Below, one piece after another: positions 28,619-37,927 of a stretch of DNA of 64,000 bases. The position numbers were made by a program, and so were the translations under genes. The notes under the pieces are model-generated. The model saw nothing but the letters and a program-made list of their open reading frames with translations, had not been told where the DNA came from and searched no databases. The stretch is from Pullulanibacillus sp. KACC 23026. Its GTDB lineage: Bacteria; Bacillota; Bacilli; Bacillales; Sporolactobacillaceae. The stretch lies in assembly GCF_029094525.1 (NCBI RefSeq), contig NZ_CP119107.1:930001-994000 (forward strand). Direction: 5' to 3'. The first letter of the stretch is position 1. The number at the start of each line of letters is the position of its first letter.

Positions 28619-28784
28619 AGTTCTTCCTCCTTAAATTTTAAATGCTTGTTCTCTAAAATAGGAAACATTTAATAGCCGGGCGAAATCCGCCCTCGCTGAC
28701 TAATCGATAAGTTGTAAATTGAATGAGTTTTTGTCCTTTAACGTAAAAAGGGGACCCTTATCACTGTTCCTCCACGGGAACGAT

Positions 28785-29135
28785 TTAGATAAATAGAGTA
28801 GGATTATGTTGGTTGGAGGCAGTATATAAAAAGTTATCGTCTACTTCTGTGTCTTCTTCTAGGACCTCTTCTTCTTCTTTTTCTACTTCTTCAACTTCAA
28901 CTTCAACTTCAACTTCAACTTCTGCTTCGGTCACTGTTGGACCAACTGCAGATGTACAATCGGATTCATATTCCGATCTTGATTCGTCATCGAATTCAAT
29001 TTTTATTTTTGTCGAGTTGCTCGATGGTGTTGCTAGAATCTTCTTAAGCACATCTTCAACAGATGCCTCTTCGCTTAAATTGAAACCATCATCAAAGTCC
29101 ATAATGAGTTTCACTTTTTTAGCGAGTTTTGCCAC
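28785..29135 (-). CDS. Acidic protein, paralogue of the poly-Asp protein
   Basis: 116 residues. The N-terminal 30 residues (KVKLIMDFDDGFNLSEEASV) align with the downstream acidic protein, and both share KIEFDDES/KVEFDDDT after residue 40. The tail is a Glu-Val repeat (EVEVEVEVEVE) followed by Glu-rich sequence, not poly-Asp. GTG 29135 has AAAGGAGG seven bases upstream. The two genes are 166 bp apart in the same direction and may have arisen by duplication with rapid tail divergence. Function unknown. Confidence 0.72.
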   Translation of the reverse strand: MAKLAKKVKLIMDFDDGFNLSEEASVEDVLKKILATPSSNSTKIKIEFDDESRSEYESDCTSAVGPTVTEAEVEVEVEVEVEEVEKEEEEVLEEDTEVDDNFLYTASNQHNPTLFI

Positions 29136-29499
29136 GTTGTTCCCTCCTTTAAATTATCTTCCTGTTCAACTATAAGAGGGAGGTCAGAATATTAGGGGCT
29201 TCTACGTTAGGAAGGAAAGACTTTTATATAAATACTAATTTGTGTAGGATTATCCGAACGTATAAAGGAATTGGTTTAATCTTGGAAGGTGGATTATGAA
29301 TGTACGTTATTCCCTCTTGGACACTTTTTATAGATAAACAGGTTATATATCTTTAGTAATAAAATATGTCTTAGTTTCGTTAGTGTTATAGGGCAAATCC
29401 ACTAACTTATAAAAAAGTAACCAAAAAAGTAGAAGGCTTGCTTGTTAAAGGAAGTGGCGGTAATGGCAGTCTTATTCAGTTAGTCTTTGTTATTTTTCG

Positions 29500-29730
29500 T
29501 TCTGGTTATGAGAATAGATAGGCGGAGAAGTTCCGCCTAATGGATAAAAAGGAGGTTAAAGAAGCCGATATAAGCGGAAGATTTCCGATTAACGGCACTC
29601 AATCTGACCAAATCCTATGCTTTCGATACAAATAAACGGAAAAACGACCCTTATTTTTATAGAAATAAGGGCCGTTCCCAATTTAACCGGAATTTTTCCG
29701 TTTATTTTCACACACTAGAACTAACAGAAA
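29500..29730. repeat. Cluster of CGGAA-TTCCG palindromes upstream of the MFS gene end
   Basis: Four or more short palindromes: GGCGGAGAAGTTCCGCC (about 29511), AAGCGGAAGATTTCCG (about 29574), a longer hairpin AACGACCCTTATTT/AAATAAGGGCCGTT (29643-29676) and CCGGAATTTTTCCG (about 29687-29704). They share the AAGCGGAATTTTTCCGC family found inside the mobile element copies. The rest of 29136-29770 has no visible gene. Confidence 0.7.
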
Positions 29731-29771
29731 TTCGCCAATATGCTGTCTTTCTCGCAACACGGATTCCCATT

Positions 29772-30959
29772 CTAGACTGTTTTTGCCTGATCGTTCGGTA
29801 AGAATAGGGCCATCACGGATCCGAGTAATGGCAGCAGGGATAGGATCGTGAAGACCGCTGCGACTCCAAAGGCATCGGAAATGCTTCCCATGAAGACGGA
29901 TCCGATACCGCCGGCGCCAACATTAAAGCCGATCGAAAGCCCTGATGCTAATCCAATATTCTGTGGCAGCATGCGCTGCATATAGACAACGCTCACGGAA
30001 AAGGATGAGAGGACGCTGAATCCGAATAATAATAGGTCGATGACGGAGAAGACTCCATGAACGTGCGGAAATAATAAGGCAAATGGTGTCGCGACAAGCA
30101 TGGAAAAAACGAGAAGCCGCTTCATTCCAATTTTGTCGGACCAGAGACCGCCGAGAAAGGTACCTAGAGCCCCAGCGCCAACAAAGACAAAGCTCAATGT
30201 TTCTGATTGTTCGATGGTTAAGTTATGCAAATAAAACGGTAAAAAGACGACGACTCCGATTTGACACCAAGAACGAAAGATAATGACAAGGGATAATAGA
30301 AGGGCGCCTGAGATGTTATTGCTTTCCGTTCTTACTTGTTTACTTGTCTTTTGTGAATCAGACAGTTTCTTACGCATCCATGGAAGGATTTGACCAGTTA
30401 AAGGGAGTGACAATAGACCAACTGGAATTAACCAAAGCAGACCATGAATGCCAGTTCGCGATAAAACCAATGGGACCATGAGTGGCCCAAATGCTTGCCC
30501 AGAGTTTCCGCCCACCTGAAAGATTGCTTGTGCTAATCCTTTTTTTGAGCCTGAAGCAAGATGGGTTCCCCGGGAGGCTTCAGGATGAAAAGCGCCCGAA
30601 CCAAGACCGCTGATCGATATAAAGAGCAAGAGCCATGGCAAGGAAGGGGCGAGACCCGTGAGCGCAAGTCCCATGATGGAACAGAATACACCGGCAGTTA
30701 ACAGCCAGACACGTGGTTTTCGGTCGGCGAAGATACCAAAAAGCGGTTGAGAGGCCGATGACGTGAGATAGGACATCAGCACAATTAAAGTGGATTGTGT
30801 GTAATTCAGAGAAAAGGCCTGTTTATATAATACGACAAGGGCTGGCACCATACCCGTTGTCACCAAATCATTTAGAAAATGAGATCCACTGAACGTAAAT
30901 ACCGCACGCCGTGATATTGGCGTTTGGCCATGTTCCTGAGTCGCTCTGTTCGTTGCCAA
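29772..30959 (-). CDS. MFS transporter, Fsr/fosmidomycin-resistance type
   Basis: Twelve-segment exporter of the major facilitator superfamily. The N-terminal SGSHFLNDLVTTGMVPALV, the LFGIFADRKPR motif-A-like loop and GLGSGAFHPEASR are characteristic of the Fsr (fosmidomycin resistance) subgroup. I start it at TTG 30959 since GAGGTG lies six bases upstream; a GTG at 30968 lies within that ribosome site. About 395 residues. The true substrate is unknown; Fsr-like proteins are often annotated by homology only. It is divergent from the MacAB-type operon. Confidence 0.85.
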   Translation of the reverse strand: MATNRATQEHGQTPISRRAVFTFSGSHFLNDLVTTGMVPALVVLYKQAFSLNYTQSTLIVLMSYLTSSASQPLFGIFADRKPRVWLLTAGVFCSIMGLALTGLAPSLPWLLLFISISGLGSGAFHPEASRGTHLASGSKKGLAQAIFQVGGNSGQAFGPLMVPLVLSRTGIHGLLWLIPVGLLSLPLTGQILPWMRKKLSDSQKTSKQVRTESNNISGALLLSLVIIFRSWCQIGVVVFLPFYLHNLTIEQSETLSFVFVGAGALGTFLGGLWSDKIGMKRLLVFSMLVATPFALLFPHVHGVFSVIDLLLFGFSVLSSFSVSVVYMQRMLPQNIGLASGLSIGFNVGAGGIGSVFMGSISDAFGVAAVFTILSLLPLLGSVMALFLPNDQAKTV

Positions 30960-31314
30960 ATAAGTCACCTCAAATGATTGAAAAAATTATAGGATCGCTT
31001 GATTAACTAAAAACATCTTTTATTGTAATCCCTGAGCCAGCGACTGTCTATGCTCGAAGGTTTCAAATGACGTAAGGTTTTAGATAGAAATAACATGCCA
31101 ATAGATTGGTAGTTAATGGATAGAAAGAATCGGTTTCTAAGGAGAAAGCCTTATTATTAAAGGCTTTGCCGTTCCTTGAAAAATGATTGGGTTGATTCTG
31201 TGGAATTTTTACATAATTAAATGTCTATTTATTAATCTTTTATTAAGAATTGATTGCTAGCTTTGTAATTATATTGAAATCATTTTAACTTTTTTATTAA
31301 AGGAGTGTTTGGAG

Positions 31315-32859
31315 ATGGGAGTTAGTCAAGAGTCTTCTTTTGATGAAACGGAAGTAGAGGCGGGGCCGTCCCGTAACCGGCGATGGGGTCGCTGGATCGG
31401 CTGGGGGATTGTTATTATTGTCGTCTTGTTAGCGGCTTGGTGGGGTTATCATTATTATAAATCACATAAGACACGTGCTGCTGCAGGATCGTTTACCCCG
31501 ACCGCTCAAGTGACGCGAGGAAATATCGATGTGACGGTGTCCGGATCGGGCAGTCTCCAGCCTGTTCATACGGCTACAATTACAGGCGCTAATCAGGAGA
31601 CGATTGATACAGTGAAGGTAAAAGAGGGAGATAAAGTGAAGAAGGGTCAGGTGATTGCGACACTTGATTCATCCAGCACTCAGGATCAAATCAACCAAGA
31701 TGAAGTTAATCTTCAGAAGGATCAGCTCCAGCTCTCACAAAACGAAGACCAGTTAACGGATTTAGAGAATGGAACAGCAACGACTGAAACGACGACAACC
31801 AGTCAATCAAATGGTCCAAACTCTGATCAAGGAACAAGTCAGAATTCTAACCAAAGCAGTACTAACACACAGGATCAAATTGATAACTTGAAAGTCACCA
31901 TCGAAGAGGCTAAGCTGGATATTTCTCAGTTAGAATCAACGATCGCCTCTCTTAAGAAACAAGTGGCGAATGCGACGATTAAAGCACCAATTACTGGAAC
32001 GATCGACACACTTGGCATTAAGAACGGGGATCAGGTTAGTTCTAGTACAACGGTTGCCACGATTACGAACTACTCAAGTATGGAATTGGTCACACAGGTC
32101 GATGAGCTCGATATTTCGCAAGTGAAGAAAGGTCAAACCGCTACGATCACGGTCGATGCTCTATCCGGTCAAAAGTTTACAGGTAAGGTTACAAAAATTG
32201 CAAAACAAGGAACATCCACGAATGGTGTTGCGACGTTTGATGTTACCGTGAAACTGGATTCAATTAAAAATGCTCTTTCAGGAATGACAGCAGAAGCCAG
32301 CATTCTAGTACAGTCGAAAAAGAATGTCTTAATGCTTCCGATCGAAGCCGTGCAAACAAATGGAACGAATCATTATGTGCTTCTTTCAGATGGAACTGGT
32401 TCTGGACAAGCTGGCCAAGCAACAGGATCGAGCGAGGGGTCTAGCGGTTCTAGCCATTCATCTGGTGAAGGTTATGGTAACCGCGGTTCGAACGGCTATA
32501 GTGGTAAAGCAAATGGCGCTGGCGGCTATTCACGCGGGGCAGCAGCAAGCGGCGGAACCTTTAAGATGCAGCCTGTTCAAGTGGGTGTGCATAACGATAA
32601 TTATATTGAAATCACTTCCGGCTTAAGCGAGGGTGACGTGGTCCGAATTCCAAATACCACAACCTCTTCCTCTTCTTCTGCAACGAGTAAATTTGGCGGC
32701 GGTATGGGTATGATGGGCGGTAGCTTTGGAGGCATGAGCGGTGGCTTTGGAGGTATGAGCGGCGGTTATGGATCGCGCGGAAGAAGCTTTAGCGGCGGTT
32801 CAAGCGGTGTTGGCTCAAGCAGCGGAGGCTCGAGCAGCTCGAGTGGAGGGAGTAAGTAA
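31315..32859 (+). CDS. MacA-type periplasmic adaptor (membrane-fusion protein) with Gly/Ser-rich tail
   Basis: Adaptor of a tripartite-like ABC exporter. One N-terminal membrane helix (about residues 25-45), a biotinyl-lipoyl half-motif (GDKVKKGQVIATLD near 105), a coiled-coil hairpin with Ser/Thr/Gln-rich insert, and the second half-motif ATIKAPITGTID. Residues about 360-400 and the C-terminal 70 are Gly/Ser-rich low complexity (GGMSGGFGGMSGGYG). ATG 31315 follows AAGGAGTG. Operon with the ATPase and permease below. Substrate unknown; lipopeptides or antimicrobial peptides are possible for this class. Confidence 0.85.
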   Translation: MGVSQESSFDETEVEAGPSRNRRWGRWIGWGIVIIVVLLAAWWGYHYYKSHKTRAAAGSFTPTAQVTRGNIDVTVSGSGSLQPVHTATITGANQETIDTVKVKEGDKVKKGQVIATLDSSSTQDQINQDEVNLQKDQLQLSQNEDQLTDLENGTATTETTTTSQSNGPNSDQGTSQNSNQSSTNTQDQIDNLKVTIEEAKLDISQLESTIASLKKQVANATIKAPITGTIDTLGIKNGDQVSSSTTVATITNYSSMELVTQVDELDISQVKKGQTATITVDALSGQKFTGKVTKIAKQGTSTNGVATFDVTVKLDSIKNALSGMTAEASILVQSKKNVLMLPIEAVQTNGTNHYVLLSDGTGSGQAGQATGSSEGSSGSSHSSGEGYGNRGSNGYSGKANGAGGYSRGAAASGGTFKMQPVQVGVHNDNYIEITSGLSEGDVVRIPNTTTSSSSSATSKFGGGMGMMGGSFGGMSGGFGGMSGGYGSRGRSFSGGSSGVGSSSGGSSSSSGGSK

Positions 32860-33575
32860 TGACCTCAAAGCGCGCATTAATAGACATTAAGAATTTGTCG
32901 AAGTTTTATAAAATGGGAGGTGAAACGGTGAAGGCTCTTAATAAAGTGAGCCTTACCGTTTCAAAAGGAGATTTCCTTGCCATTATAGGTCCTTCAGGAT
33001 CAGGAAAATCCACGTTAATGAATATGATCGGTTGTTTGGACCTGCCAACTTCTGGTGAGTATTGGCTTGACCAGGAACCCATCAATCAGCTTAAAGACAA
33101 TCAGCTTGCTCAGATTCGAAACCGAAAAATTGGCTTTATTTTTCAAAGCTTTAATTTGCTCTCTAAGCTCAATGCTCTTGAGAACGTCGAGCTTCCGCTT
33201 ATCTATCAAGGCGTTCCGACTAAAGAACGGCATAAGGCCGCCTTTGAGGCATTGGAAAAAGTGGGATTAGGCGATCGGGCCCATCACCGTCCATCTGAGT
33301 TATCAGGCGGTCAACAGCAGCGTGTGGCTATTGCTCGGGCATTAGCGACGAATCCGCCAATTTTATTGGCCGATGAACCAACAGGCGCTTTGGATACGAA
33401 AACCGGGCATGAGGTCATGACCTTGATGAAGCAGCTCAATGAAATAGGGCACACCATTGTATTGATTACGCATGACCTGACCATTGCTGAACAAGCAAAG
33501 CGGGTCGTTCATATACAAGATGGGGTGTTGACAGAAGGGGGTGCTGTCACCCGTGAATATCGGTCAAGGGTTTAA
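32859..33575 (+). CDS. ABC transporter ATP-binding protein, MacB/LolD type
   Basis: ATPase of 238 residues with all core motifs: Walker A GPSGSGKST, Q-loop FQSFNL, signature LSGGQQQR, Walker B ILLADEP, and H-loop ITHD. The D-loop GALDTKTG is typical of the MacB/LolD/FtsE type. It overlaps the adaptor gene by one base and the permease gene by 23 bases, so the three are one operon. Confidence 0.93.
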   Translation: MTSKRALIDIKNLSKFYKMGGETVKALNKVSLTVSKGDFLAIIGPSGSGKSTLMNMIGCLDLPTSGEYWLDQEPINQLKDNQLAQIRNRKIGFIFQSFNLLSKLNALENVELPLIYQGVPTKERHKAAFEALEKVGLGDRAHHRPSELSGGQQQRVAIARALATNPPILLADEPTGALDTKTGHEVMTLMKQLNEIGHTIVLITHDLTIAEQAKRVVHIQDGVLTEGGAVTREYRSRV

Positions 33576-34728
33576 AATGGCCTTCAAAAGCATTATGGGA
33601 AACAAGCTAAGGACGGTTCTCACGATGCTTGGGATTATAATTGGGGTTACATCTGTTATTACATTAGTTTCACTTGGTAAAGGAACATCAGCCGAGGTGA
33701 GTGAGCAGGTTCAAAGCCTCGGCTCCAACCTCCTAACAGTTAATATTATGGGGAGGGGCGCAACAACAACAATCAGCTATGACGATGCGATGTCCTTGCA
33801 GAAATTAACTGGTGTTCAATACGTGGCCCCTGTTAAACAGTCTTCAGAGACGATTAAATATGGGACAACAAGTGAAGATAATGTCAGCGTTATTGGGACG
33901 AACCAAGATTATTTGAATGTGCGTCAGTATCAGGTCGCTAACGGACGCTTTATTGCACCGATTGATTTAGAGTATTATCAAAAAGTTGCGGTTGTCGGCT
34001 CCACCGTTGCTCAGGAATTATTCGGTTTCACTAGTCCTGTGGGACAAAGCATTCAGATCAACGGAATCCATTTTACCGTTGTCGGATTGCTTCAATCAAA
34101 AGGCGATTCATCATCAGGTGATAACGATGATGTGGTCATGATTCCTGAAACAACAGCTGAGCGCATCTTTCAGTCTAAAGGGGTCGGAAGTGTCTATGTT
34201 CAGGCAACAGATGCTGACCAGACGAATCTGGTTGTGAATGAGCTCAATTACAAAATGAGTCAGCTCTTCCGTGGTGACACAGATAGCTATAGTGTGTTAA
34301 ACCAACAAGATATCATCAATACGATGAGTTCTGTGTCGAATACACTTTCGATGGCTCTCGGCGGTGTTGCGGCGATTTCATTATTAGTCGGCGGAATTGG
34401 AATTATGAATATCATGCTTGTATCGGTGACGGAGCGAACGCGGGAGATTGGGATTCGTAAGGCAATCGGGGCGCGAAAACGGGATATCCTCCTGCAGTTT
34501 CTCATCGAATCGATAGCGATGAGCGGTATTGGGGGACTTCTAGGGATAGCGCTTGGGGTCGGCTTGACCTTTGGGATCGGCAAGTTTACAAGCATTACGG
34601 CCGTTTACTCAACGAATATCATTCTGTTATCGTTCTTCTTTTCATTGGCAATTGGCGTCATTTTTGGTATCTTCCCAGCTAATAAAGCAGCGAAACTGAA
34701 ACCAATTGACGCACTTAAATTTGATTAA
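33553..34728 (+). CDS. ABC transporter permease, MacB/FtsX type
   Basis: Permease of about 391 residues: one N-terminal membrane segment (LRTVLTMLGIIIGVTSVITL), a large extracytoplasmic MacB domain, then three C-terminal helices ending FGIFPANKAAKLKPIDAL, the classical FtsX tail. GTG 33553 gives MNIGQGFKMAF, as in homologues; ATG 33577 and GTG 33541 are alternatives. Works with the adaptor and ATPase to push substrate outwards across the membrane. Confidence 0.9.
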   Translation: MNIGQGFKMAFKSIMGNKLRTVLTMLGIIIGVTSVITLVSLGKGTSAEVSEQVQSLGSNLLTVNIMGRGATTTISYDDAMSLQKLTGVQYVAPVKQSSETIKYGTTSEDNVSVIGTNQDYLNVRQYQVANGRFIAPIDLEYYQKVAVVGSTVAQELFGFTSPVGQSIQINGIHFTVVGLLQSKGDSSSGDNDDVVMIPETTAERIFQSKGVGSVYVQATDADQTNLVVNELNYKMSQLFRGDTDSYSVLNQQDIINTMSSVSNTLSMALGGVAAISLLVGGIGIMNIMLVSVTERTREIGIRKAIGARKRDILLQFLIESIAMSGIGGLLGIALGVGLTFGIGKFTSITAVYSTNIILLSFFFSLAIGVIFGIFPANKAAKLKPIDALKFD

Positions 34729-34746
34729 TGATATAACAGCCATTTG

Positions 34747-34785
34747 GGGAGCTTATCTACATAAATAGGCTCCCTATTTATTTGC
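34747..34785 (+). terminator. Weak terminator of the MacAB-type operon
   Basis: GGGAGC / GCTCCC with a 16-base loop, followed by TATTTATTT. Confidence 0.5.
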
Positions 34786-35171
34786 ACACATTTTGTCAAA
34801 TAAAGTCGATAAATATCGACTTGTTGTCTTGCTATCTACTTGATAGTTTTTGAAATGGTGGGTTAAAAGACCTATGATATTTATGGGTCTATTGGAGGTG
34901 TTCCCCTAAAAATGGTAAAAAGATCTAGTGGGTTTCAGGTGTGGAATGGAGTGGTTATCCATAAAATGTACGCCAATCGCCCCGTTTTAATCGGCTTATT
35001 TCAATATATGCCTTGTATATAAGGTATCGCGCCGATGCTTTCGAAGAGGATGAAAAATTTGTGGGGGTAAAATTAACCTAAAACCTAAAATGGGTCTTTT
35101 GTACTATTTAACTTATGGCGCGAATTTGATAGATTTATGTCATAAAAGATCGAGCGATACAGAGTCTTGCT

Positions 35172-35266
35172 TGATCTCGATAAAGGCAAAGCTGGTGAAA
35201 GCCAGTGACGCAAAGCTACAGGGGCTAAAGTGTTTGACACGATGCCAGCCAGTTACCGAAAGATCA
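35172..35266 (+). ncRNA. Cyclic di-GMP-I (GEMM-I) riboswitch
   Basis: The aptamer signature is visible: AAAGGCAAAGC, the GNRA-type GAAA loop closing GCTGG/CCAG (35190-35204), GTGACGCAAAGCTACAGGGG, CTAAAG, then GATGCCAGCC and TTACCGA. P1 is closed by TGATCT (35172) with AGATCA (35261). This matches the known GEMM-I layout, whose ligand is c-di-GMP. A terminator follows at 35305 and then the Tad pilus operon, so c-di-GMP is predicted to control that operon. Whether ligand turns it on or off needs the alternative fold to be determined. Confidence 0.9.
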
Positions 35267-35304
35267 GTGGGGCTATGTTTGTTATAGCGGAAACGGGTTA
35301 TTTT

Positions 35305-35342
35305 GAACCCCCCACCTTTCGGAAAAAGGCGGGGGGTTTTTT
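35305..35342 (+). terminator. Riboswitch-controlled terminator before the Tad operon
   Basis: AACCCCCCACCTTT pairs with AAAGGCGGGGGGTT, followed by six T residues. It ends 21 bases before the first gene, the expected place for an expression platform. Confidence 0.88.
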
Positions 35343-35363
35343 CAATGAAGAAGGGGGGCTCGG

Positions 35364-35729
35364 ATGGAATTAGTCAATGTGACTTCGGGCAAACAATTAG
35401 CTGGAAACGTAGAACAGGCTGCTACATTTGGCAAACGTCTTAAAGGTTTAATGTTTCGCCATCATTTATCTATGGATTCTGCCATGTATTTAGCACCATG
35501 CCGCTCTATTCATACGTTTTTCATGAAGTTTCCAATCGATGTCCTCTATGTGGATTCAGAAAACAACATTGTCAGTCTTGAAAAAAACATGCCGCCTGGG
35601 AAAGTTGGAAAGACAGTTCGTCACGCCAAGTACGTGATTGAACTGAATGCAGGCAGGATTGACCAAACCGACACACAAATTGGTCATAAGCTTGCTTTTG
35701 TTGGAAAAGGAAGACGCAGCAAACGTTAA
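35364..35729 (+). CDS. DUF192 family protein at the head of the Tad operon
   Basis: 121-residue protein of the DUF192 family (KRLKGLMFRHHL, CRSIHTFFMKFPIDVLYV, VIELNAGR). Function unknown. GAAGGGGGGC precedes ATG 35364. DUF192 genes are reported near Tad/Flp pilus genes in several Gram-positive bacteria, so a pilus-related role is plausible. It is the first gene after the c-di-GMP riboswitch, 44 bases before flp. Confidence 0.85.
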   Translation: MELVNVTSGKQLAGNVEQAATFGKRLKGLMFRHHLSMDSAMYLAPCRSIHTFFMKFPIDVLYVDSENNIVSLEKNMPPGKVGKTVRHAKYVIELNAGRIDQTDTQIGHKLAFVGKGRRSKR

Positions 35730-35773
35730 AACTAAAAAACTACTAAATTTTAAAAAATCAAGGAGGATTTTTT

Positions 35774-35953
35774 ATGTTAAACAAAATTAAAGGGTTATTC
35801 GTTGAAGAAGAAGGACAAGGTATGGCAGAGTACGGCTTGATCATCGGTCTAGTAGCGGTTGTGTTGATTGGATCAATCGTTATTTTTAGAAAGAACCTTG
35901 AAGATATGTTCTCTGGTATTAGCCTTTCAGATCCAGGGGACGCCAGTAATTAA
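35774..35953 (+). CDS. flp: Flp-type pilin
   Basis: 59-residue major pilin of the Tad system. N-terminal leader (MLNKIKGLFVEEEGQG) is followed by the Flp signature MAEYGLIIGLVAVVLIG; prepilin peptidase should cut after the Gly before MAEY. The hydrophobic helix drives assembly and the C-terminal tail is short. AGGAGG lies eight bases before ATG 35774. A terminator after the gene suggests that pilin mRNA is made in excess over the machinery genes. Confidence 0.95.
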   Translation: MLNKIKGLFVEEEGQGMAEYGLIIGLVAVVLIGSIVIFRKNLEDMFSGISLSDPGDASN

Positions 35954-35997
35954 ATATTCCTATTAAAGGCATGCACTTTTATGTGAATGTTCAAAGA

Positions 35998-36029
35998 AGC
36001 TCTACGGTGAGGATCGTAGGGCTTTTTTT
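35998..36029 (+). terminator. Terminator after flp within the Tad operon
   Basis: AGCTCTACG pairs with CGTAGGGCT (one GT), eight-base loop, then seven T residues. Partial read-through would set the pilin to machinery ratio. Confidence 0.8.
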
Positions 36030-36063
36030 CAAGGTTTAAAAGATACAGAGAGGGTGAACGGCC

Positions 36064-36573
36064 GTGTGGTTGAATGGTCTGCTTCTTGTCGTTCTTGGAA
36101 TATCGGTCTATACCGATTTAAAGAGCCGAAAAATTTATAACAAAGTGATTTTGCCTGCGCTCCTTGCAGCACTTGCGGTTAATAGCATGATCGGCGGCTG
36201 GAGAGGTTTCGATCATTCTTTGTTAGGATTATTAGTTGGTTTTTCGATTTTGCTCATCCCTTACTTTATGGGAGGGATTGGAGCAGGTGATGTGAAACTG
36301 CTTGCGGCTGTTGGGGCAATAAAAGGGACTATATTTGTTATACAAGCCTCAATCTTCATGGCCTTGATTGGCGGTGTCATAGGACTCTGTCTCCTCTTAT
36401 TTAAAAAAGGTGTTATTAAAAACCTTATCAGCTTTTTATTAAGCAGGAGGGCAGGGGTCAAAACTCCCTTGTTTCTAGATAAAACGAAAAAATGGTTTCC
36501 TTATGGTGTTGCGATTGCCGGAGGTGCTGTTCTCGGACTGATCATGCATGGGTCGGTTTGGCTATGGAACTGA
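36064..36573 (+). CDS. tadV: Prepilin peptidase TadV/CpaA (A24 family)
   Basis: Membrane aspartic peptidase that removes pilin leader peptides. Both catalytic aspartates are visible: SVYTDLKSRKIYN (near residue 18) and the GGIGAGDVKL GxGD motif (near residue 77). Short form lacking the methylase domain, about 169 residues, as usual for TadV. Start is GTG 36064, with AGAGGGTG upstream. Overlaps tadE by ten bases. Confidence 0.92.
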   Translation: MWLNGLLLVVLGISVYTDLKSRKIYNKVILPALLAALAVNSMIGGWRGFDHSLLGLLVGFSILLIPYFMGGIGAGDVKLLAAVGAIKGTIFVIQASIFMALIGGVIGLCLLLFKKGVIKNLISFLLSRRAGVKTPLFLDKTKKWFPYGVAIAGGAVLGLIMHGSVWLWN

Positions 36574-37085
36574 AAAATGGGCAGAAGTGCAAGAGGGGAG
36601 AAATTTCACCGTCTAAAGAAGATAAAAAGGCTTGTTTCACAGTCTTCAAAAGGCTGATGAAGAGAGAAGAGGGGCAATCTTTAGTCGAATTTGCGCTTAC
36701 GGCTCCGATCCTCTTACTTTTAATGGCAGGCATTGTCAATTTTGGTTTTATCTTTTATACCTATCTAAATATGACTATTACAACCCAAGAGTCAGCCCGA
36801 TTAGCCAGTCTTGGCAAGTCGGATTGTCAGGTGGGTGACTATATAAATCAAAATCTGAACGTTATGGGAGAAGACAAGCTGGTACTTCCCAGCTGCTCCA
36901 CTTATAATACGACCTCTACCTCCAAATCATTGGTGGCAACGGTGAATCCGATTGGTTCGTCACGGAAATCGGGGGATACCGTTACGGTGACTTTAACGTA
37001 TTCAATCAGCAACCTCACCCCCATTTTAAATCAATTTCTGAAACCTGTTACGCTCACCACAAAAACGAGCATACTTGTGGAATAA
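36564..37085 (+). CDS. tadE: TadE-like pseudopilin
   Basis: Minor pilin-like protein. The TadE signature EEGQSLVEFALTAPILLLLMAG is at about residues 34-55, with a cytoplasmic leader before it. The C-terminal domain has two cysteines (CQVGDY, PSCSTY) that could form a disulfide. ATG 36564 overlaps tadV; ATG 36657 (MKREEGQS) is an alternative with a shorter leader, but its ribosome site is too close. About 173 residues. Confidence 0.88.
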   Translation: MELKNGQKCKRGEISPSKEDKKACFTVFKRLMKREEGQSLVEFALTAPILLLLMAGIVNFGFIFYTYLNMTITTQESARLASLGKSDCQVGDYINQNLNVMGEDKLVLPSCSTYNTTSTSKSLVATVNPIGSSRKSGDTVTVTLTYSISNLTPILNQFLKPVTLTTKTSILVE

Positions 37086-37253
37086 AAAAAATAAAACACG
37101 TTTTGACTAAACAAGACGGGTTGACCTCAATCCTTGAAAGCTGTTTTAGAGAGGATGAAACAAGGTCTACTGTGTCTAGAGCATAGATTCATGTGGATCA
37201 AGTACCAAACATCAGGTGCCTATACATCAAAGCTAGTAAAGCAGGTGAAGCTA

Positions 37254-37910
37254 ATGAGACGATTCTTACTTTTATTATTGGCTCTTGTCATGGCAGGAGT
37301 TACGACTTATCTCTTTTATACCTATATGCAGAAGGCACCGTCACAGTCAGCAACGGCACCAGTTGACAGGGTCACTGTTGTCGTAGCGAAAGAATCAATT
37401 CCAGAAAATACGAAGGTGACCGATAAAATGGTGGAGCTTGCATCGGTCCCTAAAACAAGCCTTCAGCCTGATGCAGTTACTTCTTTGGATCAGGTGATTG
37501 GAAAGCTTACGAAGATCGATATTGAACCTAATGAAATGCTCTTAACCCATCATCTTGAATCCCTTAAAGACGCTGCCTTGCTTTCTCATAAAATTAAACC
37601 AGGCTATCGTGCTATTACATTACAGGCTAAAAACATATCTGATACGGTTGCTAATTTGGATCAGCCTGGTGATCATGTGGATGTCCTCCTCGAACAGAAT
37701 GGAAAGCCTTCGACCTTACTCGTGTTAAGCAATGTCTTAGTTCTAGCGGTCGATGGGAAAATGACACCATCCACTAAAACCCCTGACATGAGCAGTCCCT
37801 ATACGATGACAACACTTGAAGTCAATCTTCAGGATGCCATGAAGCTTGCAACGGCTGAGCAGAAGGGCGAGATCAAATTTATTCTTCGAAGTGCCATTCC
37901 TGCTTCTTAA
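37254..37910 (+). CDS. cpaB: Flp pilus assembly protein CpaB/RcpC
   Basis: One N-terminal membrane helix (FLLLLLALVMAGVTTYLFY), then a SAF/CpaB domain (VVVAKESIPENTKVTDKMVE) and C-terminal RcpC domain (PGYRAITLQ, DHVDVLL, EVNLQDAMKLATAE). In Gram-negatives it works with the secretin; Gram-positive Tad loci keep it without a secretin, role unclear. ATG 37254 is chosen because AGGTGA lies six bases upstream and the product begins MRRFLLL; the earlier ATG at 37134 would add a non-conserved leader. About 218 residues. Confidence 0.87.
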   Translation: MRRFLLLLLALVMAGVTTYLFYTYMQKAPSQSATAPVDRVTVVVAKESIPENTKVTDKMVELASVPKTSLQPDAVTSLDQVIGKLTKIDIEPNEMLLTHHLESLKDAALLSHKIKPGYRAITLQAKNISDTVANLDQPGDHVDVLLEQNGKPSTLLVLSNVLVLAVDGKMTPSTKTPDMSSPYTMTTLEVNLQDAMKLATAEQKGEIKFILRSAIPAS

Positions 37911-37927
37911 GGAGGGAATCGTGTTCT

